A stretch of 64,000 nucleotides of DNA, from assembly GCF_012427705.1 (NCBI RefSeq), contig NZ_CP048602.1, positions 2,728,001 through 2,792,000 of the forward strand. The letters run 5' to 3'. This document shows, one piece after another, positions 35,231-43,792 of this stretch. The first letter of the stretch is position 1. Each line of letters begins with the position of its first letter. Origin of the DNA: Vreelandella piezotolerans (lineage in GTDB: Bacteria; Pseudomonadota; Gammaproteobacteria; Pseudomonadales; Halomonadaceae). Under the pieces are notes generated by a model. The model was not told the origin of the DNA, did not search any database, and saw only the letters and a program-made list of their open reading frames with translations. The position numbers and the translations under genes were made by a program.

Positions 35231-36105
35231 ACTACACCTTGCGGCACACCACACGCTACCACTACAGCGCACCGGTGACGCTCTGTCATAGCGAGGCCCG
35301 GGTACTGCCACGTAAAACCCAGCACCAGCAGTGTGGTGCCTCGGAACTGACGATCAGCCCAATGCCTCAGGTGCAGGCCGAGCGCCGCGATGTGTTTGGC
35401 AATCGAGTGCTCTACTTCGCACTGGAAGACGTGCACCAAACGCTGGATGTGACCGTCGTGACGCCGCTCAACACTCAACCGCTCGGGCCATTGCCGAGCA
35501 GCTCTCCGGCGTGGGAGCGTGTAGCCGAGCAGTTGCGCAACGACAGCCGCTTCGATATGCAGCTCTACCGGCTCGACTCGCCGTTCATTCGTCGTAACGA
35601 TGAGCTGGCGGCCTTTGCGCGCAGCTGTTTCACTCCCGGCCGACCGCTGGTCGATGCCGCGCTAGCGCTCAATCAGTCGATTTACGACACCTTCGAGTAC
35701 GACCCCAGCTTTACCACGTTGGCCACACCATTGAGTGAGGTGCTGGCTAACCGACGGGGGGTCTGCCAAGATTTTGCCCACCTCGCCATTGGCGCACTGC
35801 GCTCGGTGGGCTTGGCGGCACGCTATGTAAGCGGCTACTTGGAGACTCAGCCGCCACCTGGCCAACCACGACTCATTGGCGCCGATGCCTCCCACGCGTG
35901 GCTAGCCGCGTGGATTCCGGACTGGGGGTGGCTAGCGCTGGATCCAACCAACGGTACGGTAGCCGGTGAACAGCACCCAGTGCTGGCTTGGGGGCGAGAT
36001 TATGCGGACGTGGCACCACTCAAAGGCGTGATGAATGGCGGCGGCGACCACCAGCTCGAGGTGGAGGTAGACGTAATGCCCCTCACGGACAACAGCGCGG
36101 CCTAA
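35227..36105 (+). CDS. Transglutaminase-like cysteine peptidase
   Basis: A 292-residue protein with a bacterial transglutaminase N-domain (residues 1-85, MNYTLRHTTRYHYSAPV) and a papain-like core with Cys180 (NRRGVCQDFAHLA), His223 (ASHAWLAAW) and Asp239 (LALDPTNG). All three catalytic residues are present. Relatives are thought to be amidases or peptidases rather than cross-linkers. There is no export signal. The start overlaps the stop of the ATP-grasp/alpha-E fusion as ATGA, so the two are translationally coupled. It shares domain design with the N-terminal part of the 29396 protein but not its DUF2126 extension. Confidence 0.92.
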   Translation: MNYTLRHTTRYHYSAPVTLCHSEARVLPRKTQHQQCGASELTISPMPQVQAERRDVFGNRVLYFALEDVHQTLDVTVVTPLNTQPLGPLPSSSPAWERVAEQLRNDSRFDMQLYRLDSPFIRRNDELAAFARSCFTPGRPLVDAALALNQSIYDTFEYDPSFTTLATPLSEVLANRRGVCQDFAHLAIGALRSVGLAARYVSGYLETQPPPGQPRLIGADASHAWLAAWIPDWGWLALDPTNGTVAGEQHPVLAWGRDYADVAPLKGVMNGGGDHQLEVEVDVMPLTDNSAA

Positions 36106-36123
36106 ACCGCGCGTGCGAGACGA

Positions 36124-37389
36124 TCACCGTTGAATCAATCCGTTAGTCAACCATGGCAACCACGCCAGCAGGACCAGCGTGACCAGGGTGGCCAGTAAAA
36201 AGGGCAGCAACGCTCGGAAGATTTTTAGCGGCGGTGCGCCGGTCATGGAAGAGGCAATGAACAGCCCAGCTCCCACCGGGGGCGTCAGCAAGCCCATTAC
36301 CAAGGTTAAGCAGACCACCACGCCAAACTGATAAGGGCTAATCGCAAACTGGCTCTGGGCGATAGGCATCAAAATGGGCACTACCAAAATCAGCGCGGCA
36401 ATCCCATCGATCACCATTCCCACTAGCAGCAGCGCCCCAATCACCAACAGCAAAAAAAGAAACGGACTACTGGTCAACGCAGCAATCCATTCAGCGGCCA
36501 TTTGCGGCAGTTGCTCGTAGATCACTACCCAGCCAAACACACCCGCTGCGGCAATCAGCATGATGACAAGACCGGCATTGATCGCCGTGCGTGTGAGTAC
36601 CATGGGAAGCTGCGTCAAACGCAGATCACCATACACGAAGCGCCCCATCAGCAGCGCCGCCAGCGAGGCCAGTGCCGCCGATTCCGTGGGCGTGGCGATA
36701 CCCAACAAAATGCCGCCGATGATAATCACGGGAATCAGCAGTGCGGGCAACCCCCATAACGCATCATGCAGCGCTTGTTGACGGCTCGGCCACTGCCCTT
36801 TCGGGTACTGCTGCACCAGCCCCACCAAAGCGATGACCACAAAAAAACTTGCGCCCAACAAAAGCCCTGGTAACAGCCCTGCAATAAACATCTCTGCAAT
36901 GGGCACCTGAGCCATGACCCCAAATAGCACGAACAGCATGGAGGGCGGGATGATCGGCGATAGCAGGCCCCCTGCGGCGGTGATCGCCGCGCTGTAGGGG
37001 GTATCGTAACCTTCCTGCTCCATTGCAGGCACCATGGCGCGAGACATGATGGCGATTTGTGACGCCGCCGAACCAATGATCGCCGCCATCATCATGTTGG
37101 CCACCAAGTTGATATAGGCCAAGCCGCCGCGAAAGCCTCCCACCAAAATGCGCGCCAGAGCAATCAATCGCTTGGTCAACCCGCCCTCGTTCATCAACTC
37201 CCCGGCCAGCATGAACAACGGAATCGCCAACAGCCCATAGCTTTCGATGGCGCTAAACAGCTGCTGCGGGTAGGAGTCGAATAGCACCGTATTGCCGGAG
37301 GCTTGGATATACCACATCGCCGTGAGCGCCAGTACCAACGCAATGGGCACGGCGCCCAGAAGCAGCAGCAGAAACACCACGACCGTCAT
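36124..37389 (-). CDS. dctM: TRAP transporter large permease (DctM)
   Basis: A 421-residue integral membrane protein with 11-12 helices, the large ion-coupled subunit of a tripartite ATP-independent periplasmic transporter. Motifs include AIPLFMLAGELMNEGGLTKRL, IIGSAASQIAIMSRAMVPAME and LLSPIIPPSMLFVLFGV. The start at 37389 overlaps the end of the small-permease gene by four bases and has a GAGGGG ribosome binding site; a longer frame to 37485 would run through that gene. It is the third gene of dctPQM. The symbol is used in the family sense, since the substrate need not be a C4-dicarboxylate. Confidence 0.92.
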   Translation of the reverse strand: MTVVVFLLLLLGAVPIALVLALTAMWYIQASGNTVLFDSYPQQLFSAIESYGLLAIPLFMLAGELMNEGGLTKRLIALARILVGGFRGGLAYINLVANMMMAAIIGSAASQIAIMSRAMVPAMEQEGYDTPYSAAITAAGGLLSPIIPPSMLFVLFGVMAQVPIAEMFIAGLLPGLLLGASFFVVIALVGLVQQYPKGQWPSRQQALHDALWGLPALLIPVIIIGGILLGIATPTESAALASLAALLMGRFVYGDLRLTQLPMVLTRTAINAGLVIMLIAAAGVFGWVVIYEQLPQMAAEWIAALTSSPFLFLLLVIGALLLVGMVIDGIAALILVVPILMPIAQSQFAISPYQFGVVVCLTLVMGLLTPPVGAGLFIASSMTGAPPLKIFRALLPFLLATLVTLVLLAWLPWLTNGLIQR

Positions 37390-37922
37390 ACACGTCCCCT
37401 CATGGCCGTTAGCGATTGCACTAGATTCGACACGCCGTGCAGGCTCAGCGAGATTGCAAACCAAGGCACGATCAGCCATGCCCAAAATTTTTTAATGCCC
37501 AGGGTGGAGGTATTTTCCGCATAGATGAAATTGAACGTCTGGCCCTGGAACGCCCGTATATCGAAGCCGGTTTGAGCCAGCGTCAGCGGCTGATACCACC
37601 GCCAGCAGAGCCACACCAGCATCAGGGCAAACAGCAGCACCATCGTATCTACCGCGACGATGACCCACTTTCTTCCTGCAGACGGCAGCAGGTCGCTCAC
37701 GAGTGTCACCGCGATGCCGTGGCGACGTTTCAGCACCGCCCCAGCAATCAAGAAGGTCATCCAGATCATGGCGTAGATCGCCAGTTCACTGACCCAGTAA
37801 AGTGGGCTGCCCAGCGCGCGAAAGGCGATATTCGTGAGGATCAAACACGTCACCGCCGCTGCCAAGGCAGCGGCGGTGATCTCTTCACAACGGGCAAGCC
37901 CGTTGGACAGGCGTTGCAGCAT
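37386..37922 (-). CDS. dctQ: TRAP transporter small permease (DctQ)
   Basis: A 178-residue protein with four predicted membrane helices (about 16-36, 44-64, 87-107 and 143-163), the size and layout of the TRAP small subunit. The DctQ pattern SELAIYAMIWMTFLIAGAVLKRRHGIAV is clear. It partners the large permease and the periplasmic binding protein to drive Na+-coupled uptake. The ribosome binding site is weak (AAGG rather far upstream), so its synthesis may rely on coupling to the upstream dctP gene, whose stop is 24 bases away. Confidence 0.9.
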   Translation of the reverse strand: MLQRLSNGLARCEEITAAALAAAVTCLILTNIAFRALGSPLYWVSELAIYAMIWMTFLIAGAVLKRRHGIAVTLVSDLLPSAGRKWVIVAVDTMVLLFALMLVWLCWRWYQPLTLAQTGFDIRAFQGQTFNFIYAENTSTLGIKKFWAWLIVPWFAISLSLHGVSNLVQSLTAMRGRV

Positions 37923-37946
37923 GATGATTATTAGCCTTTATTGACA

Positions 37947-38933
37947 CTACTCGTCGCGCAAGCGATCCGCTTCCGCACGCAGGGTTTCCAGCATGGGCGC
38001 TTTGGGTGCCCAGATACGCTCCCACTCGGCAATCGCCTCAGAGAAAAACTCAGCGTCGGCTTCGACGATATTGATGTCCAACCCGCGAATCTCCTCTTCC
38101 TGAGCGGCGTCCATCTCTTCGAACCCCGTCAGCACGTTCTCCAGATGTTCGGCCATGGCGGTATCGATCAGCTCGCGATCCTCTTCAGAGAGCTCGCGCC
38201 AAACGCGCCCAGACACCACCCCCACCATGGGGAACATCATATGATTGGAGATCAGCAGGTTGTTCGCCTGCTCGTAGAATTTCAGAATCAAAATCGAGTC
38301 GAAGTCCATATCGATGGCGTCGACTTGGCCATTGGCCAGCGCATCGTAAACTTCCAGTAGCGGCATGGGGGCCGGTGCTGCACCGGTAGCCGTATAGAAA
38401 TCGCGAATGGGCTCGAAGGGCGTGATACGTAGCCGCTGGCCTTGCAGATCGTCAGCGCTTTCGATAGGACTGCGGCTCAATACTTGGCGCATGCCCACCA
38501 TGCCGTAACCCACACCGACCAAGCCAACACCTTCCGGCATCAGATCCAGCAACTCTCCGGCGGCATCGGAACGCAGCAGACGCGCGGCATGGTTCACGTC
38601 ATCCACCAAATAAGGGGCGTAGAGCGCGCCAAAATCAGGAATGCGGTTGGAGATTTCAGCAATGGTCAGAAACGCCATGTCCAGCGCGCCGGTTTGCAGT
38701 TGCTGCACCATCTGCGCTTCGTTGCCTAGCTGCTGAGCTGGAAACACGCTAACGCTATGCTCACCGCCTGAGCGCTCGCTCAGCGTTTGGGCAAACGCTT
38801 CGGCTTCGGTAGACCACAAGTGCTGGGCGGGCGTAATCAGCCCTAGACGAAAATCACGTGCCTGGGCGCTGATAGAGGTAACGGCCAGGGTCACTGCGGC
38901 ACAGGCAAGCGTCAGCGTTTTCATTCGGTTCAT
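37947..38933 (-). CDS. dctP: TRAP transporter substrate-binding protein (DctP)
   Basis: A 328-residue periplasmic binding protein with a signal peptide (residues 1-25, cleavage after AQA). DctP motifs include FAQTLSERSGGEHSVSVFPAQQLGNEAQMVQQLQTG (in separate conserved pieces) and LQGQRLRITPFEPIRDFYTATGAAPAPMPLLEVYDALANGQVD. The arginine in QRLRIT is the usual carboxylate ligand, so an organic acid is the likely substrate. The ATG at 38933 has GAGG at good distance; an ATG four codons upstream is possible. First gene of dctPQM. A palindromic stem lies in its upstream region. Confidence 0.92.
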   Translation of the reverse strand: MNRMKTLTLACAAVTLAVTSISAQARDFRLGLITPAQHLWSTEAEAFAQTLSERSGGEHSVSVFPAQQLGNEAQMVQQLQTGALDMAFLTIAEISNRIPDFGALYAPYLVDDVNHAARLLRSDAAGELLDLMPEGVGLVGVGYGMVGMRQVLSRSPIESADDLQGQRLRITPFEPIRDFYTATGAAPAPMPLLEVYDALANGQVDAIDMDFDSILILKFYEQANNLLISNHMMFPMVGVVSGRVWRELSEEDRELIDTAMAEHLENVLTGFEEMDAAQEEEIRGLDINIVEADAEFFSEAIAEWERIWAPKAPMLETLRAEADRLRDE

Positions 38934-38952
38934 GCAAAGCCTCATTGTCCAG

Positions 38953-38986
38953 CCAAAGTGCCGGTCGGCGCTTTGGGTATTTTTTT
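38953..38986 (+). terminator. Rho-independent terminator facing plus, with no plus-strand gene before it
   Basis: A 10-bp stem with one G-T pair (38953-38962 with 38967-38976, loop GGTC) is followed on the plus strand by seven T (38980-38986). Genes on both sides are on the minus strand, so it would end an antisense or unknown plus transcript. On the minus strand it would be a hairpin in the dctP leader. Confidence 0.55.
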
Positions 38987-39029
38987 AATTAGTCGGCTTT
39001 GAGAATACCTGAGCGGTAGCGTTAATGGC

Positions 39030-39067
39030 ACCCGCCATTGCGCTAACGCAGCGTCGCAATGACGGGT
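39030..39067. other. Long hairpin after the DUF3581 gene
   Basis: A 13-bp stem with one wobble pair (39030-39042 with 39055-39067, loop of 12) lies 15 bases past the stop of the minus-strand DUF3581 gene. It has no T-tract. It may stabilise or end that mRNA. Confidence 0.5.
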
Positions 39068-39081
39068 AGGCATCCACTGCC

Positions 39082-39789
39082 CTAGGCGGCTTCGTAGGCC
39101 GCTTTCAAGCGGTAAAACTCGTCGACGATGGCCGCCATTTCGGTAGCATCGTAGTCGCACAGACCGCTCACCACGAGCTTCTTTGAGCCCACACCGACCG
39201 CTTCACCAGCCGATTCGATGGAAAACTCCAGCAGCGCGTCGGCACGCTTTCCCTGTACGTCCAACGAGGATTGTGTAAGCGCCAAATGAGGCGAAAAGCC
39301 ATCCAAGCGATCCAGGCAGAACCCCATGCTGTCGTAGATCACTAACGGACGCTTGGGATTGAACATCACCCCATGCTGCTCCATGAGCGGCTTGAGATAG
39401 TGGGGAAAATTCTTACCCGAGAAGGCGACGTAGCAGCGGGCAAAGCCTTCGACCACCGCCTCATCACGCGTCATATCGCCGCTGCGGACGACCTGTAAAT
39501 AGCATTTACCGCTGTCGTCACAAACGTGAATATCCCCGTCAACGGTTTCACTAAACTTGATCGGTGTGTCGGCACCCACCATATTGGTGAAGCGAAATTC
39601 CATTTGTCGCGACAGCCCAAACTTCACCAGCACCAGCGTAAACAGCAGGTCGCCGGGCACGCAGAAACGCCGCGCATCCGGGTTGTGAATCGGGTTGTAG
39701 TCGCCAGCCACGCTTTTAGCGAAGCGGCTGGCCTGCTCCGCGGAGATCACCACATACTCTCCGCGCTGCGCGTAAAAATCCTTGAACAT
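39082..39789 (-). CDS. DUF3581 family protein
   Basis: A 235-residue protein of the DUF3581 family, which is found in marine gammaproteobacteria. The N-terminal segment FAKSVAGDYNPIHNPDARRFCVPGDLLFTLVL (in pieces about 23-54) resembles the substrate-entry motif of MaoC-like hot-dog hydratases (DxNPIH). This hints at a hot-dog fold that binds an acyl thioester, but activity is not established. No signal peptide is present. It is a single gene with a strong hairpin after its stop, divergent from the large AsmA-like gene. Confidence 0.85.
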   Translation of the reverse strand: MFKDFYAQRGEYVVISAEQASRFAKSVAGDYNPIHNPDARRFCVPGDLLFTLVLVKFGLSRQMEFRFTNMVGADTPIKFSETVDGDIHVCDDSGKCYLQVVRSGDMTRDEAVVEGFARCYVAFSGKNFPHYLKPLMEQHGVMFNPKRPLVIYDSMGFCLDRLDGFSPHLALTQSSLDVQGKRADALLEFSIESAGEAVGVGSKKLVVSGLCDYDATEMAAIVDEFYRLKAAYEAA

Positions 39790-39896
39790 GGCTTTGCTGC
39801 CTGCCTAGCGTTGAAATCGAAAACCCATAACTGCCCCACGTCGCGCATAATGCCATAAAACACGCGCCAACAGGAGTCATCTGCTAGGAAGCCCGT

Positions 39897-42848
39897 ATGT
39901 CCCGTGACACGCCCGCTGCACCACGTCGTTTTCGCCCACTGATCGTCCTGCTGTTTGGCGCGCTAGCCCTCGTGCTGATCTGGCTAGTAGGCAGCCACTG
40001 GCTGCTTAACAGCCAATGGCTACCGCAACGACTCTCCACCATCGAAGGGGTCGAGGTACGCTGGACGAACGCCCAGAGCCTTCACCCTGGCCGTTGGGAA
40101 GTCGACAACCTCTACCTAGCCCGAGAAGACGAGGCGCTACCGATTACCGTCGAGGCCAGCCAAGCCACCCTGTCGCTATCGCTGCTTGCCCTGCTGCGCG
40201 GAGAGCTACATATTCAAGCACTGGAAGCGAACGGCATTCGCCGCTTTACCATCGGGGACATTGCCCTGGAAGCAGAGGGCCAGCTGAAGGTCGAGGATAC
40301 CCAGTTCAGCCAAGAGACCCTCAGCGTGCCTTATGTAGGCTTGGATATTACCCAGGGCCGCCTCGTCCGCTTGAGCGATCAAACCACGCTGGTGCAGGAC
40401 ATTCAGCTACGCAGTACGGCGTCACTGGACTCACTGTCCACCCAGCAAAGTAACGATGCGCTGACGGAGGCGCTGCTCGACGCCCTCACCGCCCAGCTTG
40501 CCATCACGGCTCAAGCCGACGCTTGGGATGTGTTCATGCCTTACTTAGAGGCACTGCCCTGGCTAAGCTTGGCAGGCAGCGGCGTGTTGGAAGGCGAGCT
40601 TGCGCTCGCCGAGGGCCAACTGCAGCCGGACAGCGAACTGACGTTAGCAGCCCCCGAGCTGGCCCTCTCGATGGATGAGCAGCGCTTGAGAAGTACCGAT
40701 AACACGCGCCGCTGGCTGGTAGCGGATGACACACCGCCGCCGCCGCATACCGCCACGGGCCAGGGGCGCGTCAGACTCGCCGTGGAAGAGGGTCAACTGC
40801 GCTTCACGACCCAGTTGGAAAACGTCACGCTAGCCGATACGCATCCCTACGCGACGAATACCCAGCTCGCCCTCGCTACCCACATTCCCAATCAGCGCCT
40901 GGATCAGCTCGACTTGCCCACCCGTGCGTCATTTGAGCTATCGGGCGAAGTGACACGACTCGACATGCTCGACCGCTATCTCGCAACGGCTTTCGATGGC
41001 CAAGGGGTTCGGCTTTCCGGCCAGGGGAGCATCACCGCCAGCGCGACGCTCCAGGATGCACGCCTTTACGAAGCATCGCTAACCGTTCAAGCCCCCACGC
41101 TAGGCGCAGAGCTGCTCGAACTCACCGCGCAAGGCAGCGGTACCCTCGACGCGGCGCTCTCTACTAAGGAACAGATAACGGCAAAACTGGCCTTCACGGA
41201 CGCCACGCTGCGCCATCAGGAGCGCACCTTGCTGGCAAACGCAGCGCTAACACTAGCGGCACAAAGCCCCCTCGACCCCGAGCAGGCCCAACAAAGTGCC
41301 ACGGCGCAACTGAGCTGGGAAGACGCCACGCTGCCCAATATCCAAACGCTACAACCCTACCTTGCGTCGGTGTTGCCCAGCCCTTCTCCGCTTACGTTAA
41401 ACAGTGGCACGGCCACCAGCCATGGGCAGCTAATCCTCACGACCGAGCAACTAAGCGGAGAGCTTCATCTAGCCGGCAACGCGCTGACCACCGGCTGGCA
41501 ACGTAGCGGGCAGCGCGGCACCTTGGTGAGCAATACGCAGCTCACACTGGCGATTCGCCAAGCGGCGCTGGATGGCACGGAGATGGACATCAGCGGCTCG
41601 CGGCTGAGCTGGCAAGTCGCCGACCCGCAACATCCCAGCGAAGCGCTGGAGAGCACGCTGGTGCTGCGCAACGGCCGTTTCCAGCGCCGAAACGCTACGC
41701 CTAGCGGGCAGTTCACGCTGGAGGGCAGCGTGCAGCGGCTGGGATTTCTCAACACGTTTTTACCGGATGCCCACGGCGTAACGCTATCCGGCAACGGCCA
41801 GCTCTTTTTGCAGGGCGCGTTCATCGATGACGCGCTGCAAGCTCCGACGCGGCTGCGGATCAATGCTAACCAGTTAGAAGTGACGTTCCTCGACTATTTA
41901 GCCACCGGGCGCGGCGAGCTGACCGCCCAGCTCGACAGCCCCGAGCAGGCGCAGCTTTCGCTGGGGATTCCGCAGTTTGTCCTACGGCAGCAAGAGGACG
42001 ACCGCGCGCATTTGGAAGGCCGCCATTTTGCGCTCACCACCCAAACCGACCGCTTTAGCGACGTGCTGGACTCACCCGCTCCCGAACACTTCACCACCCG
42101 CGTTGCGCTACCCATCACCGAGGTGCCGGACATTACCCGCTACAACCGCTACCTGCCAGAAGATGCGGGAGTCGAGCTTCTCTCCGGCAACGCCAGCCTG
42201 ACAAGCGGATGGCTGCTGGAGGGGCTGCGTGCCCAAGGTGATATCACGCTGCGCGCTTTCGACACCGAGATGGCGCTACTGGAGCAGCGCCTGAGGGGCG
42301 ACGTGACGCTGCATTTACAGCTTACCGAAGGCGATATCGAGACACGTCGGTTCACCGCCAACGACTCTTACCTGCGCTTGGAAAACGTCTTTCGTCGCAG
42401 CGACGATGGCACTCAGGATGCGGGCTGGTGGGTACAGCTCACCATGGAGGAGGCGCAACTGGAGTGGAGTGATCCGATTCAACTCACTAGCCAGCTACGT
42501 TTAGGGATGCGCGATACGGGGCTCTTGGCACGGCTCTTTCTCGCCCGCGCCCGGGAGAGCGACTGGCTGGGTAGGCTACTGAACGTGCATGACATCCATG
42601 GCAGTGCGGCACTGGCGATGAGCGGAGAGCAAATACGCCTGCATGATCTCAGGCTCACAGGCGGGCCGCTGCGACTGCTCTCCGATGTGACCCTAGCCAA
42701 CGGCCAAGCCAATGGCGCCCTCTATGCCCGGCTTGGTGCCGTGGGCCTTGGCGTGGAGCTGAACGACAGCGAACCGGCCCTGCGTGTACTCCAGCCCAAG
42801 CGCTGGTTTGACCGCTGGCGCGACGCCCAGCGTTTTCCCAGGCCTTAG
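39897..42848 (+). CDS. Large AsmA/YdbH/TamB-like inner-membrane-anchored protein
   Basis: A 983-residue protein with a single N-terminal membrane anchor (about residues 13-36) and an otherwise periplasmic, beta-rich body of repeated Leu/Thr/Gly strands (such as LSLSLLALLRGELHIQALEANGI and LSGQGSITASATL). This pattern is typical of AsmA, YdbH, YhdP and TamB, which form long hydrophobic grooves thought to carry phospholipid between the membranes. The N-terminal region (LLNSQWLPQRLSTIEGVEVRW, then DNLYLARE) resembles the YdbH group. Ribosome binding site and start agree. It stands alone without ynbE/ydbL-like partners. Lipid transport is inference from fold type. Confidence 0.8.
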   Translation: MSRDTPAAPRRFRPLIVLLFGALALVLIWLVGSHWLLNSQWLPQRLSTIEGVEVRWTNAQSLHPGRWEVDNLYLAREDEALPITVEASQATLSLSLLALLRGELHIQALEANGIRRFTIGDIALEAEGQLKVEDTQFSQETLSVPYVGLDITQGRLVRLSDQTTLVQDIQLRSTASLDSLSTQQSNDALTEALLDALTAQLAITAQADAWDVFMPYLEALPWLSLAGSGVLEGELALAEGQLQPDSELTLAAPELALSMDEQRLRSTDNTRRWLVADDTPPPPHTATGQGRVRLAVEEGQLRFTTQLENVTLADTHPYATNTQLALATHIPNQRLDQLDLPTRASFELSGEVTRLDMLDRYLATAFDGQGVRLSGQGSITASATLQDARLYEASLTVQAPTLGAELLELTAQGSGTLDAALSTKEQITAKLAFTDATLRHQERTLLANAALTLAAQSPLDPEQAQQSATAQLSWEDATLPNIQTLQPYLASVLPSPSPLTLNSGTATSHGQLILTTEQLSGELHLAGNALTTGWQRSGQRGTLVSNTQLTLAIRQAALDGTEMDISGSRLSWQVADPQHPSEALESTLVLRNGRFQRRNATPSGQFTLEGSVQRLGFLNTFLPDAHGVTLSGNGQLFLQGAFIDDALQAPTRLRINANQLEVTFLDYLATGRGELTAQLDSPEQAQLSLGIPQFVLRQQEDDRAHLEGRHFALTTQTDRFSDVLDSPAPEHFTTRVALPITEVPDITRYNRYLPEDAGVELLSGNASLTSGWLLEGLRAQGDITLRAFDTEMALLEQRLRGDVTLHLQLTEGDIETRRFTANDSYLRLENVFRRSDDGTQDAGWWVQLTMEEAQLEWSDPIQLTSQLRLGMRDTGLLARLFLARARESDWLGRLLNVHDIHGSAALAMSGEQIRLHDLRLTGGPLRLLSDVTLANGQANGALYARLGAVGLGVELNDSEPALRVLQPKRWFDRWRDAQRFPRP

Positions 42849-43558
42849 CGGCGCGTGCGCTCCCGACGAATCATACGTACACGCTCTTTGGCCTTTTGCG
42901 GTGTCGACAGCGGCGCGTTGGCGTCTTGGTGTTTAGGCGGCAGCGTGACCCAGGCAAACACCGGCAAAGCCAAGTGCCAATGAATTGCCGCTAAGCGCAG
43001 CCCCAGTGTCACACTGAGCGAGGCGGCAATGGCGATAGTCAGTGGCGCATCGAGCGCCTGCAGCGCGACATAGACAATTCCACCCGCCATGGCGGCGGTG
43101 GCGTAAATCTCTTCGCGCAGCACCATCGGCACCCGCTGGGCCAGCACATCACGAATCATGCCGCCCGCCACGCCGGTCATCATGCCCATCAGTACCGCGA
43201 CGACGCCAGAGGTGCCCAGCAGCAGCGCTTTGTGCGTGCCGATGACGGTAAACAAGGCCAGCCCAAAGGCATCCGCCACCGGTAAAAAGCCCCGAGAGAG
43301 CCGGTGAATATAGTGAAACCCCACCAGCGACACGCCCACCGTGGCCAAGATCACCCACAAGTAGGTAGGGTCGGTCACCCAGAACACCGGCCGCACACCC
43401 AGCACCAAATCTCGCAGCGTACCGCCCCCAATGCCCGTCACCGCCGCCAACACCAGCATACCGAACGGGTCCATCCGCGAGCGACAGGCCAAAATCACGC
43501 CCGACAGGGCAAACACGATCACCCCCGCCATATCCAACCCATAAATCACACCCGACAC
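42845..43558 (-). CDS. TRIC-family cation channel (UPF0126, YadS/YicG-like)
   Basis: A 237-residue membrane protein with seven predicted helices and the twin glycine-rich repeat of the family. The first repeat has DMAGVIVFALSGVILACRSRMDPFGMLVLAAVTGIGGGTLRD, and the second has MGMMTGVAGGMIRDVLAQRVPMVLREEIYA (each given as adjacent conserved pieces). Bacterial TRIC proteins form trimeric K+-permeable channels. The GTG at 43558 was chosen because AAGGAGAG is six bases upstream; the ATG at 43624 would add a non-membrane leader. The C-terminal tail is basic. It overlaps the AsmA-like gene by four bases at the 3' ends. Confidence 0.85.
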   Translation of the reverse strand: MSGVIYGLDMAGVIVFALSGVILACRSRMDPFGMLVLAAVTGIGGGTLRDLVLGVRPVFWVTDPTYLWVILATVGVSLVGFHYIHRLSRGFLPVADAFGLALFTVIGTHKALLLGTSGVVAVLMGMMTGVAGGMIRDVLAQRVPMVLREEIYATAAMAGGIVYVALQALDAPLTIAIAASLSVTLGLRLAAIHWHLALPVFAWVTLPPKHQDANAPLSTPQKAKERVRMIRRERTRR

Positions 43559-43657
43559 GCGGCTCTCCTTTTCATCGCCATCAGAGGCGAAGATTACCAC
43601 TTCTTGCCAGCCCCACCCTGCCATATCTGCTCATTTTTTAATCAATCAACGCGCATT

Positions 43658-43696
43658 TTGTAAGAGATTGCCGACACGGCTTGTAAGACATTGCCG
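43658..43696 (+). repeat. Paired 16-bp direct repeat upstream of vgrG
   Basis: TTGTAAGAGATTGCCG (43658-43673) and TTGTAAGACATTGCCG (43681-43696) differ at one base and are 23 bases apart, about two helical turns. They lie about 97-135 bases upstream of the vgrG ATG, where an activator or repressor could bind. Confidence 0.7.
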
Positions 43697-43792
43697 CTTT
43701 GTCGCCTTGGCGGGTTGCAGTATCGATTCTGATGATTAACCTGAGCGTTTCTCATTTGTACTCATGAGCATTGAAACTTCCCAGGAGGGGGC

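Noticed and set aside
43697..43730. TTGGCGGGTTGCA as a sigma-54 promoter for vgrG
   Set aside because: Spacing between GG and GC is 6 rather than 10 bases.
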